Shown piece after piece: positions 19,175 to 29,128 of a stretch of 64,000 nucleotides of DNA. Within the stretch, counting starts at the first letter, position 1. Every line of letters starts with the position of its first letter. This DNA comes from an uncultured Mesonia sp. (lineage in GTDB: Bacteria > Bacteroidota > Bacteroidia > Flavobacteriales > Flavobacteriaceae). The stretch is from positions 139,501-203,500 of the forward strand of contig CATQIB010000007.1 of assembly GCA_958296185.1 (NCBI GenBank), written 5' to 3'. The notes under the pieces are model-generated. The model was not told where the DNA came from, searched no databases, and saw nothing but the letters and a program-made list of their open reading frames with translations. Both the position numbers and the translations under genes were made by a program.

Positions 19175-20020
19175 TCAAGCTTTTTTATAATAATTTGTTT
19201 TAGACCTTCTTTTTATACCAATTAGTTTTTTAATTTTTAAAAGAATGTTTCTAGGACTGTAGCGATAAGATACAATACCCAAATAGGGAACATAAAGCCT
19301 TTTTGCATGGGTGCTGTTAATTTTCTTGGCGAATTTTCGCATAAATTTTAAACTAGCATAATAGGGCGTAGTGGATTGCCATTCAGTACCTAATCGTTCG
19401 TGAATTATTTTCACTTCACCTTCAAGTATCTTCATGGTGCCTAGACCGTGTAAATTATATTCTTCCGGAATAATAACATAATGTAATTGATTAAAATGTT
19501 TTATCACCGCTTCCCTAAAGCCTGGCATATCGATGGTAATTTTAAGTTGTTGGCAGATTTGTAACCAATCTACCATTAGCTTCTGCATAATTGAATTATT
19601 TCGATAAACAATTACCCCTGTATTGAATTCAGGAAAAACATCTTCAAAAACCATGTTCTTCAATCTTTTCGTATGCCTTTTTCTCTCGGTGGTAGTTGCA
19701 AAGTCTGCCATTTCAAGAAGATCAAATAAGTTATCAATATTAGCACAGACAAAGGTATCACTATCTAAAAAAACAGTTTTTTCAAATGGTGTATTTTGCA
19801 TCCCAATAATTTTGCTTAAGTAGCTATGTTTTTTTATTTCATTATTTGTAATAATTAAGTCAAAACAATTGCTTAATTCACTATCTATTAGATCATCTGT
19901 AGTAATTATCGCAATAGGGAATTTAGTATGTAATTTTAAAGATATTGCTGATTTAAGCGCTTCATATTTAAATTTATCCTTATTTGCCACCAATAAAAAT
20001 CCGCATTCGCTATTGCTCAT
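19175..20020 (-). CDS. GT8-like nucleotide-sugar transferase
   Basis: A 281-residue protein with a GT-A fold pattern: GFLLVANKDKFKYEALKSAI at the N-terminus, TPFEKTVFLDSDTFVCANI with the DxD metal site near residues 87-89, and FPEFNTGVIVYRNNSIM, typical of GT8/glycogenin-like and related putative nucleotide-diphospho-sugar transferases. A late GLGTMKILEGEVKIIHERLG contains the histidine often found near the C-terminal metal site. It is rich in lysine and isoleucine and AT-rich. Sugar unknown. Confidence 0.72.
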   Translation of the reverse strand: MSNSECGFLLVANKDKFKYEALKSAISLKLHTKFPIAIITTDDLIDSELSNCFDLIITNNEIKKHSYLSKIIGMQNTPFEKTVFLDSDTFVCANIDNLFDLLEMADFATTTERKRHTKRLKNMVFEDVFPEFNTGVIVYRNNSIMQKLMVDWLQICQQLKITIDMPGFREAVIKHFNQLHYVIIPEEYNLHGLGTMKILEGEVKIIHERLGTEWQSTTPYYASLKFMRKFAKKINSTHAKRLYVPYLGIVSYRYSPRNILLKIKKLIGIKRRSKTNYYKKA

Positions 20021-20044
20021 AATTTAACTACTTATTAATCAAAA

Positions 20045-21433
20045 TTAATTTTTAAAACCATACTTCTGCCAAACACTTAGGGTGAGCAGCATACTCAAAG
20101 GGTGGCTATAAAATACCGCATCTTGGTTTTTAAAGCCCTTATAAATCTTATCAATACTGTCTGCACCTACCCAATCTACAAATAATTCTCGTTGCAGGTA
20201 AGTCTGCAGTTGTTGATCATTGCGCTCGCCTAAAAATTGTAATTCCCAGTTGCGCTGTACATAAGCATGCCCCAAGGCAGCTTGAAGACTTCGTTTTAGC
20301 TTCTGCTGTACCCTATAAGCCAGATTATACGGCATTTTATTGTACGGGTAGGTATACAAATTAAAAGGCTTTTGCGCTTGCCAGGTTATTTTTGCCAATT
20401 TAGGATTACGTTGTTGGATATAGGCAATTTGTATGCGTCGATCGGCTAGAAAAGACTCGGGTAATTCCATAATGAAACGGCACATCCGTTCATCGTAATA
20501 CGGCAGATGAATGGGATGGGCTTGTTCAAAAATTTGTAAATTGATGCTGGTCCACCGCGGTGCCCAATACAAACTTTTAAAAGCCCGAATACGAGCACCT
20601 TGGTGTTCAATTTCAATTTTGGCCAGCAAGGCCGAGAGTCGGCTTTTTAAATAGTCTTGAAAATCACCGGGTAATTTCCAATGTTTCCACAAAGCCTCGC
20701 CCAAAGTCAAACCGCCTTTTTTGATAATTTTTTTATATAAAATCGTCACATCTTCTTTGCCTTCATCGGCTGCTGCAATACCCCGATCAAACAACACATC
20801 TCCCCAATGGCCCAAAGAGAACTCGCCTTGCATTTGTTTAAAAGCATCTAACACCGCCATTTGACGGGCGTGCGTAAATTCGGAATAGCCAGCATTGATT
20901 TCCACCAAATCTTCGATCACCGACCATAAGTAGCCGGGCGGAATTAAAAATCCCTGAAAAGGAAATGCACAAACCCGGGCTATTTTCTCCGATAAATGAT
21001 GTTCGGGGTAACCACGGGTAAAAGCATACGAATAAGAAGTTACCTCAGCTCCAATATGTTTTAATCCGGCTGCTTGTGAACGGCTATCCAATCCGCCTGA
21101 GAGCGGAAGCAGTACCGTATTTCCCCCGGCTTGCTCTTTTAAAATTTGCTCGTACAAATCGGTAAATTCATCTACTGCGGTTTGAAAACTAATGTTGCGT
21201 GGTTGGTATTGCCATTTAAAATGGGCTTCTTGATGCTTTATCGCACCACGCTCATCTAGGGTATAGGTTTGCCCAGGTTGTAAAACTTTACGGTTTTCAA
21301 AAAAATCATCTTCGCCCAAAAAGAAGCCTGTAGCCGCATAAATACAAAGGGCTTTTTTATTGAGTTTTGCTGGAGCGTCAGGAATGCGTGCAAATTGCTG
21401 ATGCAACGGAATGCAATCGGTTTTGATTTTCAT
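20045..21433 (-). CDS. Asparagine-synthetase-like protein without a complete glutaminase domain
   Basis: A 462-residue protein. VLLPLSGGLDSRSQAAGLKH near residues 106-125 is the PP-loop ATP-binding motif of the AsnB C-terminal domain, and LGHWGDVLFDRG follows. AsnB normally begins Met-Cys, with the cysteine as glutaminase nucleophile; here the protein begins MKIKTDCIPLHQ and the N-terminal part is short, so glutamine hydrolysis is unlikely. Proteins of this type are common in surface-polysaccharide loci and probably adenylate a carboxyl group to form an amide, perhaps on a uronic acid. That role is inference. It lies between glycosyltransferase genes on the same strand. Confidence 0.78.
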   Translation of the reverse strand: MKIKTDCIPLHQQFARIPDAPAKLNKKALCIYAATGFFLGEDDFFENRKVLQPGQTYTLDERGAIKHQEAHFKWQYQPRNISFQTAVDEFTDLYEQILKEQAGGNTVLLPLSGGLDSRSQAAGLKHIGAEVTSYSYAFTRGYPEHHLSEKIARVCAFPFQGFLIPPGYLWSVIEDLVEINAGYSEFTHARQMAVLDAFKQMQGEFSLGHWGDVLFDRGIAAADEGKEDVTILYKKIIKKGGLTLGEALWKHWKLPGDFQDYLKSRLSALLAKIEIEHQGARIRAFKSLYWAPRWTSINLQIFEQAHPIHLPYYDERMCRFIMELPESFLADRRIQIAYIQQRNPKLAKITWQAQKPFNLYTYPYNKMPYNLAYRVQQKLKRSLQAALGHAYVQRNWELQFLGERNDQQLQTYLQRELFVDWVGADSIDKIYKGFKNQDAVFYSHPLSMLLTLSVWQKYGFKN

Positions 21434-21486
21434 AGGGTCTTGGCTAAAGCACGAATATACATTTTTTTACACGCATACGTAGTTAA

Positions 21487-22650
21487 TTAAAGCAATTGCT
21501 GGTATAAAGCAAGCATGCCATGAATCATCTGCTCTTCTTGGTGCTGCTTTTCTACTTTTTTACGCGCGGCTTGAGCTACTTGTGCATAAGTAGCATTATC
21601 TATTGCTGCTACTTGCTCGATTTGGTTGGCCAGCGCCAGCGCATCTCGAGTGGGTACCAACCAACCGTTTTCTTGATGGGTGATCAGTTCTGCCATACCA
21701 CCGCAGCGGGTCGAAATCACTGGCGTTCCTAAAGCCATAGCTTCTACGGCTACATTGGCCAAACCTTCTTCTATACTGGGTAAGAGCATAAAATCGGCAG
21801 CTTGTACCAATGCTTTAACTTCTTCTATGGGCACACGCGGTAATAAACATACTTGCTCTTCCAAGCCGAAAGCCTGACGCAGGTAAAGGCATTCTTCATC
21901 TTCGGCTGCTCCGATAATTTGGTAGCGAAACGACAAGCCCCGCTCTTTTAATAGCTTACAGGCGCGTAGTGCCATGGGGTAGTCTTTGATCCAATGACTG
22001 CGGCCAACCGAAATCAATTCCAAGGTCTCGGAGTTAGGGCGCTTTTCGCGGAAAGCAAAATCTTCTAAAGCTAACCCTGTGTACACCACAGCTTCTACCT
22101 CAGTATGCGGTCGACCGATTTGGGCGCCTACTCGCTGTATCGCCTGGGAAACCGAATGTATACCGTCGAGTTGCGGGTACCATTCTTGTAAATAGGCGAA
22201 GTTTTCTGCGTTGACAAAGGGACGCACATTGATATGAAAACCACGCTGACTCAGCAGCAGTTTGAACTGGCGTTGTTCCCGATAAGGCGCTAGCCAGGAC
22301 AATAAAGAAGGCCATTGTACATGCAAAACATCGGGTTGGTGTTTGGCTAATACAAAAGCTAGGTTTTGTTGTTGTAAAGCTTGGCGGTTGCCACGTAAGG
22401 AATGCTTTAGCGTATTCTTAAAGGTAGTCCATGAAAACTTTTGCCAAGCATAGTTCCAACTGGTTTGCAGCAAGCGTCTTTTTGACTGATTGCTGCCCAA
22501 AGGTTGATACTTCACCCCTGGGACCGGATGCGGGTTGGTTTCGTTAAACCCAATCACACTCACTTCTATACCGGCTTGTACCAAACCCGCTAATAAGCGA
22601 CGAATAAAAGCCGTTGTGGCATAGGAACCGTCAAAGAGAAAGATTTTCAT
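21487..22650 (-). CDS. Glycosyltransferase, GT4 type
   Basis: A 387-residue GT-B enzyme. Motifs include FLFDGSYATTAFIRRLLAGL in the acceptor domain, LELISVGRSHWIKDYPMALR, YQIIGAAEDEECLYLRQAFG and PSIEEGLANVAVEAMALGTP with the E-x7-E site, then VISTRCGGMAELI. The coding is less AT-rich than the genes upstream (22.7-27.8 kb) and resembles those at 7-18 kb. Donor unknown. Confidence 0.88.
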   Translation of the reverse strand: MKIFLFDGSYATTAFIRRLLAGLVQAGIEVSVIGFNETNPHPVPGVKYQPLGSNQSKRRLLQTSWNYAWQKFSWTTFKNTLKHSLRGNRQALQQQNLAFVLAKHQPDVLHVQWPSLLSWLAPYREQRQFKLLLSQRGFHINVRPFVNAENFAYLQEWYPQLDGIHSVSQAIQRVGAQIGRPHTEVEAVVYTGLALEDFAFREKRPNSETLELISVGRSHWIKDYPMALRACKLLKERGLSFRYQIIGAAEDEECLYLRQAFGLEEQVCLLPRVPIEEVKALVQAADFMLLPSIEEGLANVAVEAMALGTPVISTRCGGMAELITHQENGWLVPTRDALALANQIEQVAAIDNATYAQVAQAARKKVEKQHQEEQMIHGMLALYQQLL

Positions 22651-22657
22651 GTTTTGA

Positions 22658-23689
22658 TTAATTATTTATTACAAGATTATGAAATTCTCTCACTTGGTTC
22701 GCAATTTCCAGCCAGTCATAGTTTAAGGCTTTTTGTCTCGACTGCCTAGCTATATTTTCCCTCTGTTCAGTATTTTCTAAAATTTGTACTAGTGTCTCAA
22801 TATAGGCTTCTTGATCTTTTAGCAAAAAATTACCCGTATTTCCTAAGTAGCTTGAAACACCTCCAACATCTGATGTTACAATGGGTAAACCACAAGCCAA
22901 AGCTTCTAAAATAGAATTACACGCTGTAGCGTCTAGTAAAGGTAAAAATAATACATCTGCCTTTTGGTAAAAAGACCTTAATTCTATATCATTTATATTG
23001 TGATGAATCTTAATCTGATCGTGTAGGCGTATTTCAGTAGCATATTCTTTACGCAAAATTACATCAACTTGCAACCCCTTAATCTTTTCAATAAGTACCT
23101 TAACAACAGCGTTAAAAGTTTTAAAATTACGTAAATGTTGCCCTACAAATAAAATATTTTTTGACTGTTTTACTGTTGTTTCAGGTACTAAAGGTGTAAA
23201 AAATTGTGTGTCTACACCATGAGGTATATATTTAACTTGTTCTAAATGCAAGTATTCTTTTAAAAAGTCCACCTGATTCTCACCCACGCACACAGCTGCA
23301 TTTAGATTCTTTAAATAACTTAAGTTTGTAATTTGTGTTTTTAATATGGCAGGAGGTTTATGAAAACTTGCACAATATTTTAGTTTTCTTTGCCTATTGT
23401 ATTTTACATTAAAACGTACATCACGTTCACCGTTAAGATAATGAACTATTTTAGCTTTGCTTTTATTAGATTTTAATACTTTGAAAAGTTCATACTCTTT
23501 CATCACACTTGCTGAATCATACAAACCTGCTTGTTTTGAACTAGATTTACTAATCAACTTAGCTAATTTATAAGGTAAAGTACTCTTACCAAAAATGCTC
23601 GTTGCTTCAGGAAAGTAATCTATTAGGCGACTATAACCTGAGTTTTTTGCGTGGTGTGATGAGCGGTGATGTACAAAAATGGTGTGCAT
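22658..23689 (-). CDS. Glycosyltransferase, GT4 type
   Basis: A 343-residue GT-B enzyme. It opens HTIFVHHRSSHHAKNSGYSR, an acceptor-side loop seen in some family-4 enzymes, then has YIPHGVDTQFFTPL, NILFVGQHLRNFKTFNAVVK and DATACNSILEALACGLPIVT followed by SDVGG. The first glutamate of E-x7-E is replaced (DATACNSILEA), which may mark a variant active site. It shares one base with the next upstream gene. Confidence 0.84.
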   Translation of the reverse strand: MHTIFVHHRSSHHAKNSGYSRLIDYFPEATSIFGKSTLPYKLAKLISKSSSKQAGLYDSASVMKEYELFKVLKSNKSKAKIVHYLNGERDVRFNVKYNRQRKLKYCASFHKPPAILKTQITNLSYLKNLNAAVCVGENQVDFLKEYLHLEQVKYIPHGVDTQFFTPLVPETTVKQSKNILFVGQHLRNFKTFNAVVKVLIEKIKGLQVDVILRKEYATEIRLHDQIKIHHNINDIELRSFYQKADVLFLPLLDATACNSILEALACGLPIVTSDVGGVSSYLGNTGNFLLKDQEAYIETLVQILENTEQRENIARQSRQKALNYDWLEIANQVREFHNLVINN

Positions 23690-24831
23690 TATAATTTCTC
23701 ATTTATAACTGTTTCTAATACCCGTTTAGCTGTTTGTTTTGGGTGAATATATTTTTCGAAATATGCTCTAGCATTAATGGAAAGTTGATTCGCCAACTCC
23801 TCATTTTCTAACACTAATTTTATATTACTTATTAGCTCCCCGTCATTTTCAAAGAAAAGCAATTCCTTACCATGTGTTAATGGCACAGGTAAATCTGTGG
23901 TTAATTTTTCTGCTATGATCACCTTGGCTTGGGACATATATTCCGCCATTTTCCATGCCGGTGATTTTGCTAAGCCTCTTGTATAAATCACAACTTTAGC
24001 TTCCTTTAATGCCTTTAGATATTTATGCGGTTCTGAAGGAACATTGGTTAAAGCATCACTATATTTTTCGGTAGCTAATTCTGATTTTATAAAACCACCT
24101 TTAAACCTATTTTTAAAAGTAGAAGCCAAAAGCTTTATAATTTTATAGCGTTGTTCGTGTATTTCTTTAACATCGATGTTTGAATCATCCGCGAAACAAC
24201 GTGTTTGGAAAAAAACAATTTTTTCGCTAGCTTTTGAATAGTTATTGTAATCCTCTATATATCGAGGGTTTTTCAGAAGCGATAGTTGGTTCTTATGGTA
24301 AATCAACTTTTTACTAAGTCTTTTAAAAAGATAACTGTCAATCTTTAGTGATTTGACCACGTTAGTAAATAAATATTTATATTTAAAGCTTTTATTGTTT
24401 GTAAAAAAACTTGAATAAACTTTAAATGTTAAACCTAAGCTATATAATTTAGCAGTATGCTCCTTTGGTAAATGATTAACTATATCATATGAAAAATTCC
24501 TTTTAAACACGAAATCACAGTTCTCTAATGCATATGATGAGAACTGATTTTCAAAATCATAGGTATCTACAGCAAAAAAAAGAGTTTTAGAAAATTTCCG
24601 ATTATACAATTCAAAATAAGCAATTTTTGGGAATTCTTGTTCTGTATAACTTACCATTCCTTCATCAATAATTGTTCTGCCCTTCTTTTTTTTGAAATTA
24701 ATAATATATTTAAATTTTAAACCAACTTGAGCAGAAAACTCTGTCAGCCCGGTTAGAAAAAAAGAAGATTGACTTAATTCCTCAGGAACATAAACCTTTA
24801 AACTAAAATCTTTAAAATTTATTTTATTCAT
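23689..24831 (-). CDS. Probable glycosyltransferase (divergent GT-B)
   Basis: A 380-residue AT-rich gene. The N-terminal two thirds match nothing I recognise. The end resembles the C-terminal domain of group-1 transferases: LKEAKVVIYTRGLAKSPAWK, MAEYMSQAKVIIAEKL, GKELLFFENDGELISNIKLV and ARAYFEKYIHPKQTAKRVLE, where a loop selecting a nucleotide-sugar is expected. No E-x7-E pair is clear. It overlaps the next gene upstream by 8 bp, in the same operon. The call is based on the C-terminus and context. Confidence 0.62.
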   Translation of the reverse strand: MNKINFKDFSLKVYVPEELSQSSFFLTGLTEFSAQVGLKFKYIINFKKKKGRTIIDEGMVSYTEQEFPKIAYFELYNRKFSKTLFFAVDTYDFENQFSSYALENCDFVFKRNFSYDIVNHLPKEHTAKLYSLGLTFKVYSSFFTNNKSFKYKYLFTNVVKSLKIDSYLFKRLSKKLIYHKNQLSLLKNPRYIEDYNNYSKASEKIVFFQTRCFADDSNIDVKEIHEQRYKIIKLLASTFKNRFKGGFIKSELATEKYSDALTNVPSEPHKYLKALKEAKVVIYTRGLAKSPAWKMAEYMSQAKVIIAEKLTTDLPVPLTHGKELLFFENDGELISNIKLVLENEELANQLSINARAYFEKYIHPKQTAKRVLETVINEKL

Positions 24832-25951
24832 TACTCAGGGCATCATTAATAGATTTAGACATAATAAATTTTGTTTGATGTAGGCTAAATTGACTTTTTA
24901 CTTTTTGTCTTGCGGCTTTAGAGAACTTTACAAGTTGATCACGATCCTTAAGTATTTCACAAAGATTATTTGCGTAATCATCTTTACTGGTTAAAACACC
25001 ATCTGATCCATGTGTAATAATTTCATCTGGACCACCAGATGCTAGCACTGCCGCTACTGGCGTACCACAAGCCATAGCCTCCACCATCACCATTCCAAAA
25101 GATTCATGCTCACTTGGCAATAATAACATGTCTGCTTCTTGATAATACGGAATTAAATCGCTTTGCTTGACAGCACCTAAAAAATTAATCTGGCGCTCTA
25201 ACTTTAAATCCTTTATTTTCTTTATCAATTTCTCGTGATATACTTTATCGCTTAAAAAGCCAACCACTCTTAACTCTGAAAATACCCCTCTATCTTTAAG
25301 TGCTGCAACTACCTCGATAGCAAGTTCTATTCTTTTTAACGGTGTTATGCGACCAACAAAAAGCAATTGTAGGTGTTTTCTATCTATATTTTGTTTTGGC
25401 TTAAATTTCTCAGTATCCACTCCCAATGGCAGTATGCGTATATCTAGATTACTAAAACCTGGATGTTTCAATAAATTCTTACGTTGTAAACTTGTGTGTA
25501 CTATAATATGATGTGCTTGCTGGTAATAAGCTAATGCCTGCTCATGATAGCTCATATTAATACCACCTATCATAGCAATATAAGGCAATTCTTTTTTTCT
25601 TAGCATATCGGCATATTTAAAAGTATAACGACTTCCATGCCCAGACATATTGATAATAGTTAAATTTGCAGGTTGAGCGAGGTGGTGCCAGATTGAGTGT
25701 TGCGCACGCCACTGTTTGTATCTCTTACCCAAAGGACTCGTTACCGGGTAAAACTTTTTCGTAATTGTTCCTGCTTTTTTATTATAAGGTAAAAGTTTAT
25801 GTGTAAAATAAGAGATTGACGTTTGATGCCCGGTTTTTTCTGCAAAATGCCTTAATGCGAGTTGATGCGGTTTACTATGCGATTCATAAAGGTCGCATTC
25901 TTTTAAACCAATAGCTTCAGCAGAAAATGGATGGAGGAGATTAATTTTCAT
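24824..25951 (-). CDS. Glycosyltransferase, GT4 type
   Basis: A 375-residue GT-B enzyme with full family-4 motifs: ILPLGVDTEKFKPK, QLLFVGRITPLKRIELAIEV, FLGAVKQSDLIPYYQEADML and PSEHESFGMVMVEAMACGTP with the E-x7-E pair, followed by VAAVLASGGPDEII. It abuts the DUF6625-like gene upstream (one base apart) and overlaps the next by 8 bp. Specificity unknown. Confidence 0.89.
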   Translation of the reverse strand: MKINLLHPFSAEAIGLKECDLYESHSKPHQLALRHFAEKTGHQTSISYFTHKLLPYNKKAGTITKKFYPVTSPLGKRYKQWRAQHSIWHHLAQPANLTIINMSGHGSRYTFKYADMLRKKELPYIAMIGGINMSYHEQALAYYQQAHHIIVHTSLQRKNLLKHPGFSNLDIRILPLGVDTEKFKPKQNIDRKHLQLLFVGRITPLKRIELAIEVVAALKDRGVFSELRVVGFLSDKVYHEKLIKKIKDLKLERQINFLGAVKQSDLIPYYQEADMLLLPSEHESFGMVMVEAMACGTPVAAVLASGGPDEIITHGSDGVLTSKDDYANNLCEILKDRDQLVKFSKAARQKVKSQFSLHQTKFIMSKSINDALSNE

Positions 25952-26896
25952 TTAATATAAATAACTTTTTATTTTCCTTCTAACCCTTTTTTTAAGGCTA
26001 TTTATTTTCCTTTTTCTCAATCTTTGCCCCTCCTTAACATAATACCCTTGAAATAAATTTTTCAGATTATTGAATAATTGTTGTATAGGTGAATGTTGTT
26101 GATAATGTATCCCCTTATAGGAAATATAATACTGCCGTTTAGTGTCTGTATATGTCACTTCTGCAAACTCCATGGTTCTCTTCCAATTGATAAAGTGCAA
26201 ATACATGACCTCTTCATTGGTTTTGGTATTTAGCATTCGGCCATTGTCCCATAACCAACGATCTAAATAATACTCTTGATGCGAATCTCTACCCCTTTCT
26301 TGATTACATAAAATAGAGTCCCACTTGACTTTTATATTCGAGTTTTGGAAATTTTCATTATTTTTGATGTACTCAGTGAGCACAACTTCATCTGTCCATT
26401 TAAATTCTGGCAATTCAAACAGTTGTTTATAATTTGGCAATTTTTTATAAAGGCTGTTAATTTGGGCGGTATTTCTAAACAAATTAAAATGACCTGAAAT
26501 CGCTTCCTTTCTACTGGAAATAATATCGAAACTATTTAGTGTCTCTACTGTCATGAATTTACGGATATCTCCCCATATAATATCCATGTCACAGATTCCC
26601 CAAAAATCATATCCTTCAACCTCTTTAGCAAAAATTTCGCCGTAAGCTGGTTTTAAATCACAGAACTTTCTTGGGTTTAATGGGACTTGTGCTTCGACAA
26701 TAGTATTTACCTTTCTATTTAATTCTGATAAGGTAAATGATAAAAACTTGATATTTTCAGGGTATTTTTCGGGTACCACACAGTTTGTAGGACAAAGCCA
26801 GTTGATGCTCGGGTTTTTTTCTACCGATTTTAAATAAGCCTCAAACCAAAGCGGCCATTTACCAAAGTATGGGATAATTAGAAGGATAGACTTCAT
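25952..26896 (-). CDS. DUF6625-like protein, putative glycosyltransferase
   Basis: A 314-residue protein. It opens SILLIIPYFGKWPLWFEAYL, then KFLSFTLSELNRKV, PRKFCDLKPAYGEIFAKEV and YDFWGICDMDIIWGDIRKFM. This arrangement, with an invariant D.KPAYG and a DxD-like CDMDI, matches what I recall of the family named DUF6625, common in capsule and LPS loci. The GT-A-like DxD and the context suggest a sugar transferase, but no member with a proven reaction is known to me. The C-terminus is strongly basic (KRKINSLKKRVRRKIKSYLY), suggesting membrane-surface contact. Confidence 0.7.
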   Translation of the reverse strand: MKSILLIIPYFGKWPLWFEAYLKSVEKNPSINWLCPTNCVVPEKYPENIKFLSFTLSELNRKVNTIVEAQVPLNPRKFCDLKPAYGEIFAKEVEGYDFWGICDMDIIWGDIRKFMTVETLNSFDIISSRKEAISGHFNLFRNTAQINSLYKKLPNYKQLFELPEFKWTDEVVLTEYIKNNENFQNSNIKVKWDSILCNQERGRDSHQEYYLDRWLWDNGRMLNTKTNEEVMYLHFINWKRTMEFAEVTYTDTKRQYYISYKGIHYQQHSPIQQLFNNLKNLFQGYYVKEGQRLRKRKINSLKKRVRRKIKSYLY

Positions 26897-26899
26897 ATG

Positions 26900-27814
26900 T
26901 TAGATCTTCATTTTATCAAAGCCACGACCCGTTATCAAATTATATGCAACGAATATCAAAAACTGGTGATGTTTAAGATTATATGATTTTCTAAAGAAGT
27001 TATAATGTTTAAATATGAATACAACTTCTTTTTTTTTTGCAATATACTTATAAGTTTTCCGGCCCTGTCTTTTTGCTCGTTCAACAATTAATGGTTGGTT
27101 TGGATTATTTTTTTGTAACAATTTAGATAAATATATCAAGCTATTACTTTTTCTTAAATAGTTACTGTTAGAAATAGAATTTTCACTTTCGCGATGAAAG
27201 CTCAAAATTGCATCTATAAAACAATATTTTATCTCTTGATTAAACACGCGACTAAAAAATTCATATTCCTGCGCCTTATAGATTTTTTCATTAAACCTTA
27301 AATTAGAAAGAACTACTCTTTTAACTATTACATCATTTGTAATTGCTGTCCTTTTGCCTAGAATAAAATCAATATAAAAATCCTTTGAAAAAAAATAGTT
27401 TGATTCAATATTTTTTAAAGTTTTAAAATTATAATTTTCATTATGTTCAGCTATTAAAACTTCTGTATTGTTTTTAGTAATAAACTTGATTTTAATCTCA
27501 ATTTTATGGGGATGCATCAAATCATCCGAATCGAACCATTGAATGTATTCGCCTTTGCTCATTTTAAAACCATAGTTCCTTGCTCCGTTTCCACCCGGCA
27601 AGTGTTCCTCGGGCCGGTGGTAGTAACGTATGCGAGAATCTTTGGCGCAGTATTTTGCCATTAGTGCATCGGTAGCATCGGTACTGCCATCGTCAACTAC
27701 AATGCACTCCCAATTGGTATAGGTTTGCGCCAAAACCGAGTCCAGGGTCTCTCCTATAAGATGGGCTCGGTTGTAGGTGGGAATAATGATAGAAACAAGG
27801 GGCTGTTCTGCCAT
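26900..27814 (-). CDS. Glycosyltransferase family 2
   Basis: A 304-residue GT-A enzyme. PLVSIIIPTYNRAHLIGETL, CIVVDDGSTDATDALM and YIQWFDSDDLMHPHKI are the three standard GT2 blocks, the last giving the DxD metal site. The first third is less AT-rich than the rest, as if two halves had different origins. It is the first gene of the minus-strand run; a TATACTTG box 24 bases upstream (on + at 27838-27845, CAAGTATA) is one mismatch from the Bacteroidota -7 element TAnnTTTG and may be its promoter. Confidence 0.88.
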   Translation of the reverse strand: MAEQPLVSIIIPTYNRAHLIGETLDSVLAQTYTNWECIVVDDGSTDATDALMAKYCAKDSRIRYYHRPEEHLPGGNGARNYGFKMSKGEYIQWFDSDDLMHPHKIEIKIKFITKNNTEVLIAEHNENYNFKTLKNIESNYFFSKDFYIDFILGKRTAITNDVIVKRVVLSNLRFNEKIYKAQEYEFFSRVFNQEIKYCFIDAILSFHRESENSISNSNYLRKSNSLIYLSKLLQKNNPNQPLIVERAKRQGRKTYKYIAKKKEVVFIFKHYNFFRKSYNLKHHQFLIFVAYNLITGRGFDKMKI

Positions 27815-27892
27815 AAATTTGCCTTTTCTTTTAAGCTACAAGTATACGCATTTTTGTTGGTTCCTAATCGGTAGGTTTAGATAAGCTAGCGG

Positions 27893-28981
27893 TTAAGCTT
27901 CTTTTTTCTCCACCGCCAAGCCGTATTGCTCATACAGCAAATCTACAAAGAACTCACGCTCTTTAGAGAAGCTTTTAGAAAAGGTTTGCGTGGTATAATC
28001 TAAACTTCGTGGGTAGTCTTGTTGGTTGTACCAGGTTCTAAAATCATAATCTCGAGGGATAATCAACTGGTCCTTTTCCTGCATTCTGCGGTAAACATAA
28101 CTCAGGGTGGTTTGGTTATCGGCCTTTTGCGCAATGGCATGGAACAGCAAATAAGCCTGTGGACAACTAAAAATAGCTGTGGGATAATTGATGGCCTTGC
28201 TAGTGCTAGACTGTGGCTGGTAGTGAATGGCTTGCGCAAAATGCTGCATAAAATTTTCTTGATCAAAGTCTCCAGTACTTAAATCAAGCGTGTAAATCAA
28301 ATGATTGGTCAATTGACGTACCCAGCGGCACAGCAGGCGTTTTAAATCATTTTGGGTGGAAATAGATAAATAAGCAGAGTTCACCAAATGGCGTACCGCT
28401 TTTATGCTATCGGCTACTGGTGGAAAGGCATAAACCACTGGCAACTCCAATTCGCCTATAAAGTGTTGCGCATAGTATCTAGCAAGACTATTCTCTAGAT
28501 TGAATAATTCCCGATCCAAATCAGTAAAATTAAAATAAGTTATTGAGCCCATATCCTCGGTGATGAAACGTTCTATTTCGATAAGCTCTGGACTACCTGG
28601 ACGGTAATCAACTGCGCGATCTATACGCCTATAGGCTTTTTTGTGCTGTTTTAAATAGGCGAGGTAGTTTTGTATTTCTGGATACTCAGAATTCTTTAAC
28701 CCTTCGATCTCCAATTCACAATGCTCAGTGAGAGGGGAACTCCAAAATCCATCAAAGCCAAGCACCTCTAAATTACCCCTTTGATACTTTTGTCAAAGGA
28801 ATTTTCGTTTGCTCAAGGGTATCTCCTGGTGTGAAATTGTAAAATTTTGAAATTCTAATGAGGCCAACATGCGTTTGATAAAAAGTTGGTGATAGGCTTC
28901 AGGGTCCTTGGGCGTGTTTATAATATCCTCATCTATTTCTCGCTCAAACGGGTTGTAATCGTATAAGTCAGCTATGGTCAT
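27893..28981 (-). pseudogene. Uncharacterised protein gene interrupted by one in-frame stop codon
   Basis: The frame from the ATG at 28981 runs 62 codons, meets TGA at 28793-28795, then continues in the same frame without another stop to 27893. Ignoring the TGA it would encode about 362 residues. The downstream part (start FDGFWSSPLTEHCELEIEGL) contains an acidic N-terminal third and RLLCRWVRQLTNHLIYTLDL. I recognise no family. Both parts look like real coding sequence, so a recent nonsense mutation or a sequencing error is most likely. It is next to IS110 copy 2, on the same strand. Confidence 0.65.
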
Positions 28982-29125
28982 AGTGGTGTTCAGGTGTTGG
29001 TTAACAGCATAAAGATAGTATATTTTTAAAATTATTTTTTTTCGCGATGCAATCGTGCAGTACCGAGGGGTTGGAATGGTATTTCTATTATTTTTTTGGT
29101 GAAATAACCTGCCTTGTCATGTCGA
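28982..29125. repeat. Short repeat fragments left of IS110 copy 2
   Basis: It contains CGCGATGCAATCGTG, a partial match to the toxin-antitoxin-associated repeat, and then GGAATGGTATTTCTATT and CCTGCCTTGTCATGTCGA, the left half of the dispersed repeat into which the IS is inserted. Confidence 0.65.
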
Positions 29126-29128
29126 TTT

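Noticed and set aside
28793..28795. TGA as selenocysteine or programmed readthrough
   Set aside because: No selenocysteine-insertion-like hairpin was recognised after it and no known selenoprotein motif surrounds it. A nonsense mutation or sequence error is simpler.
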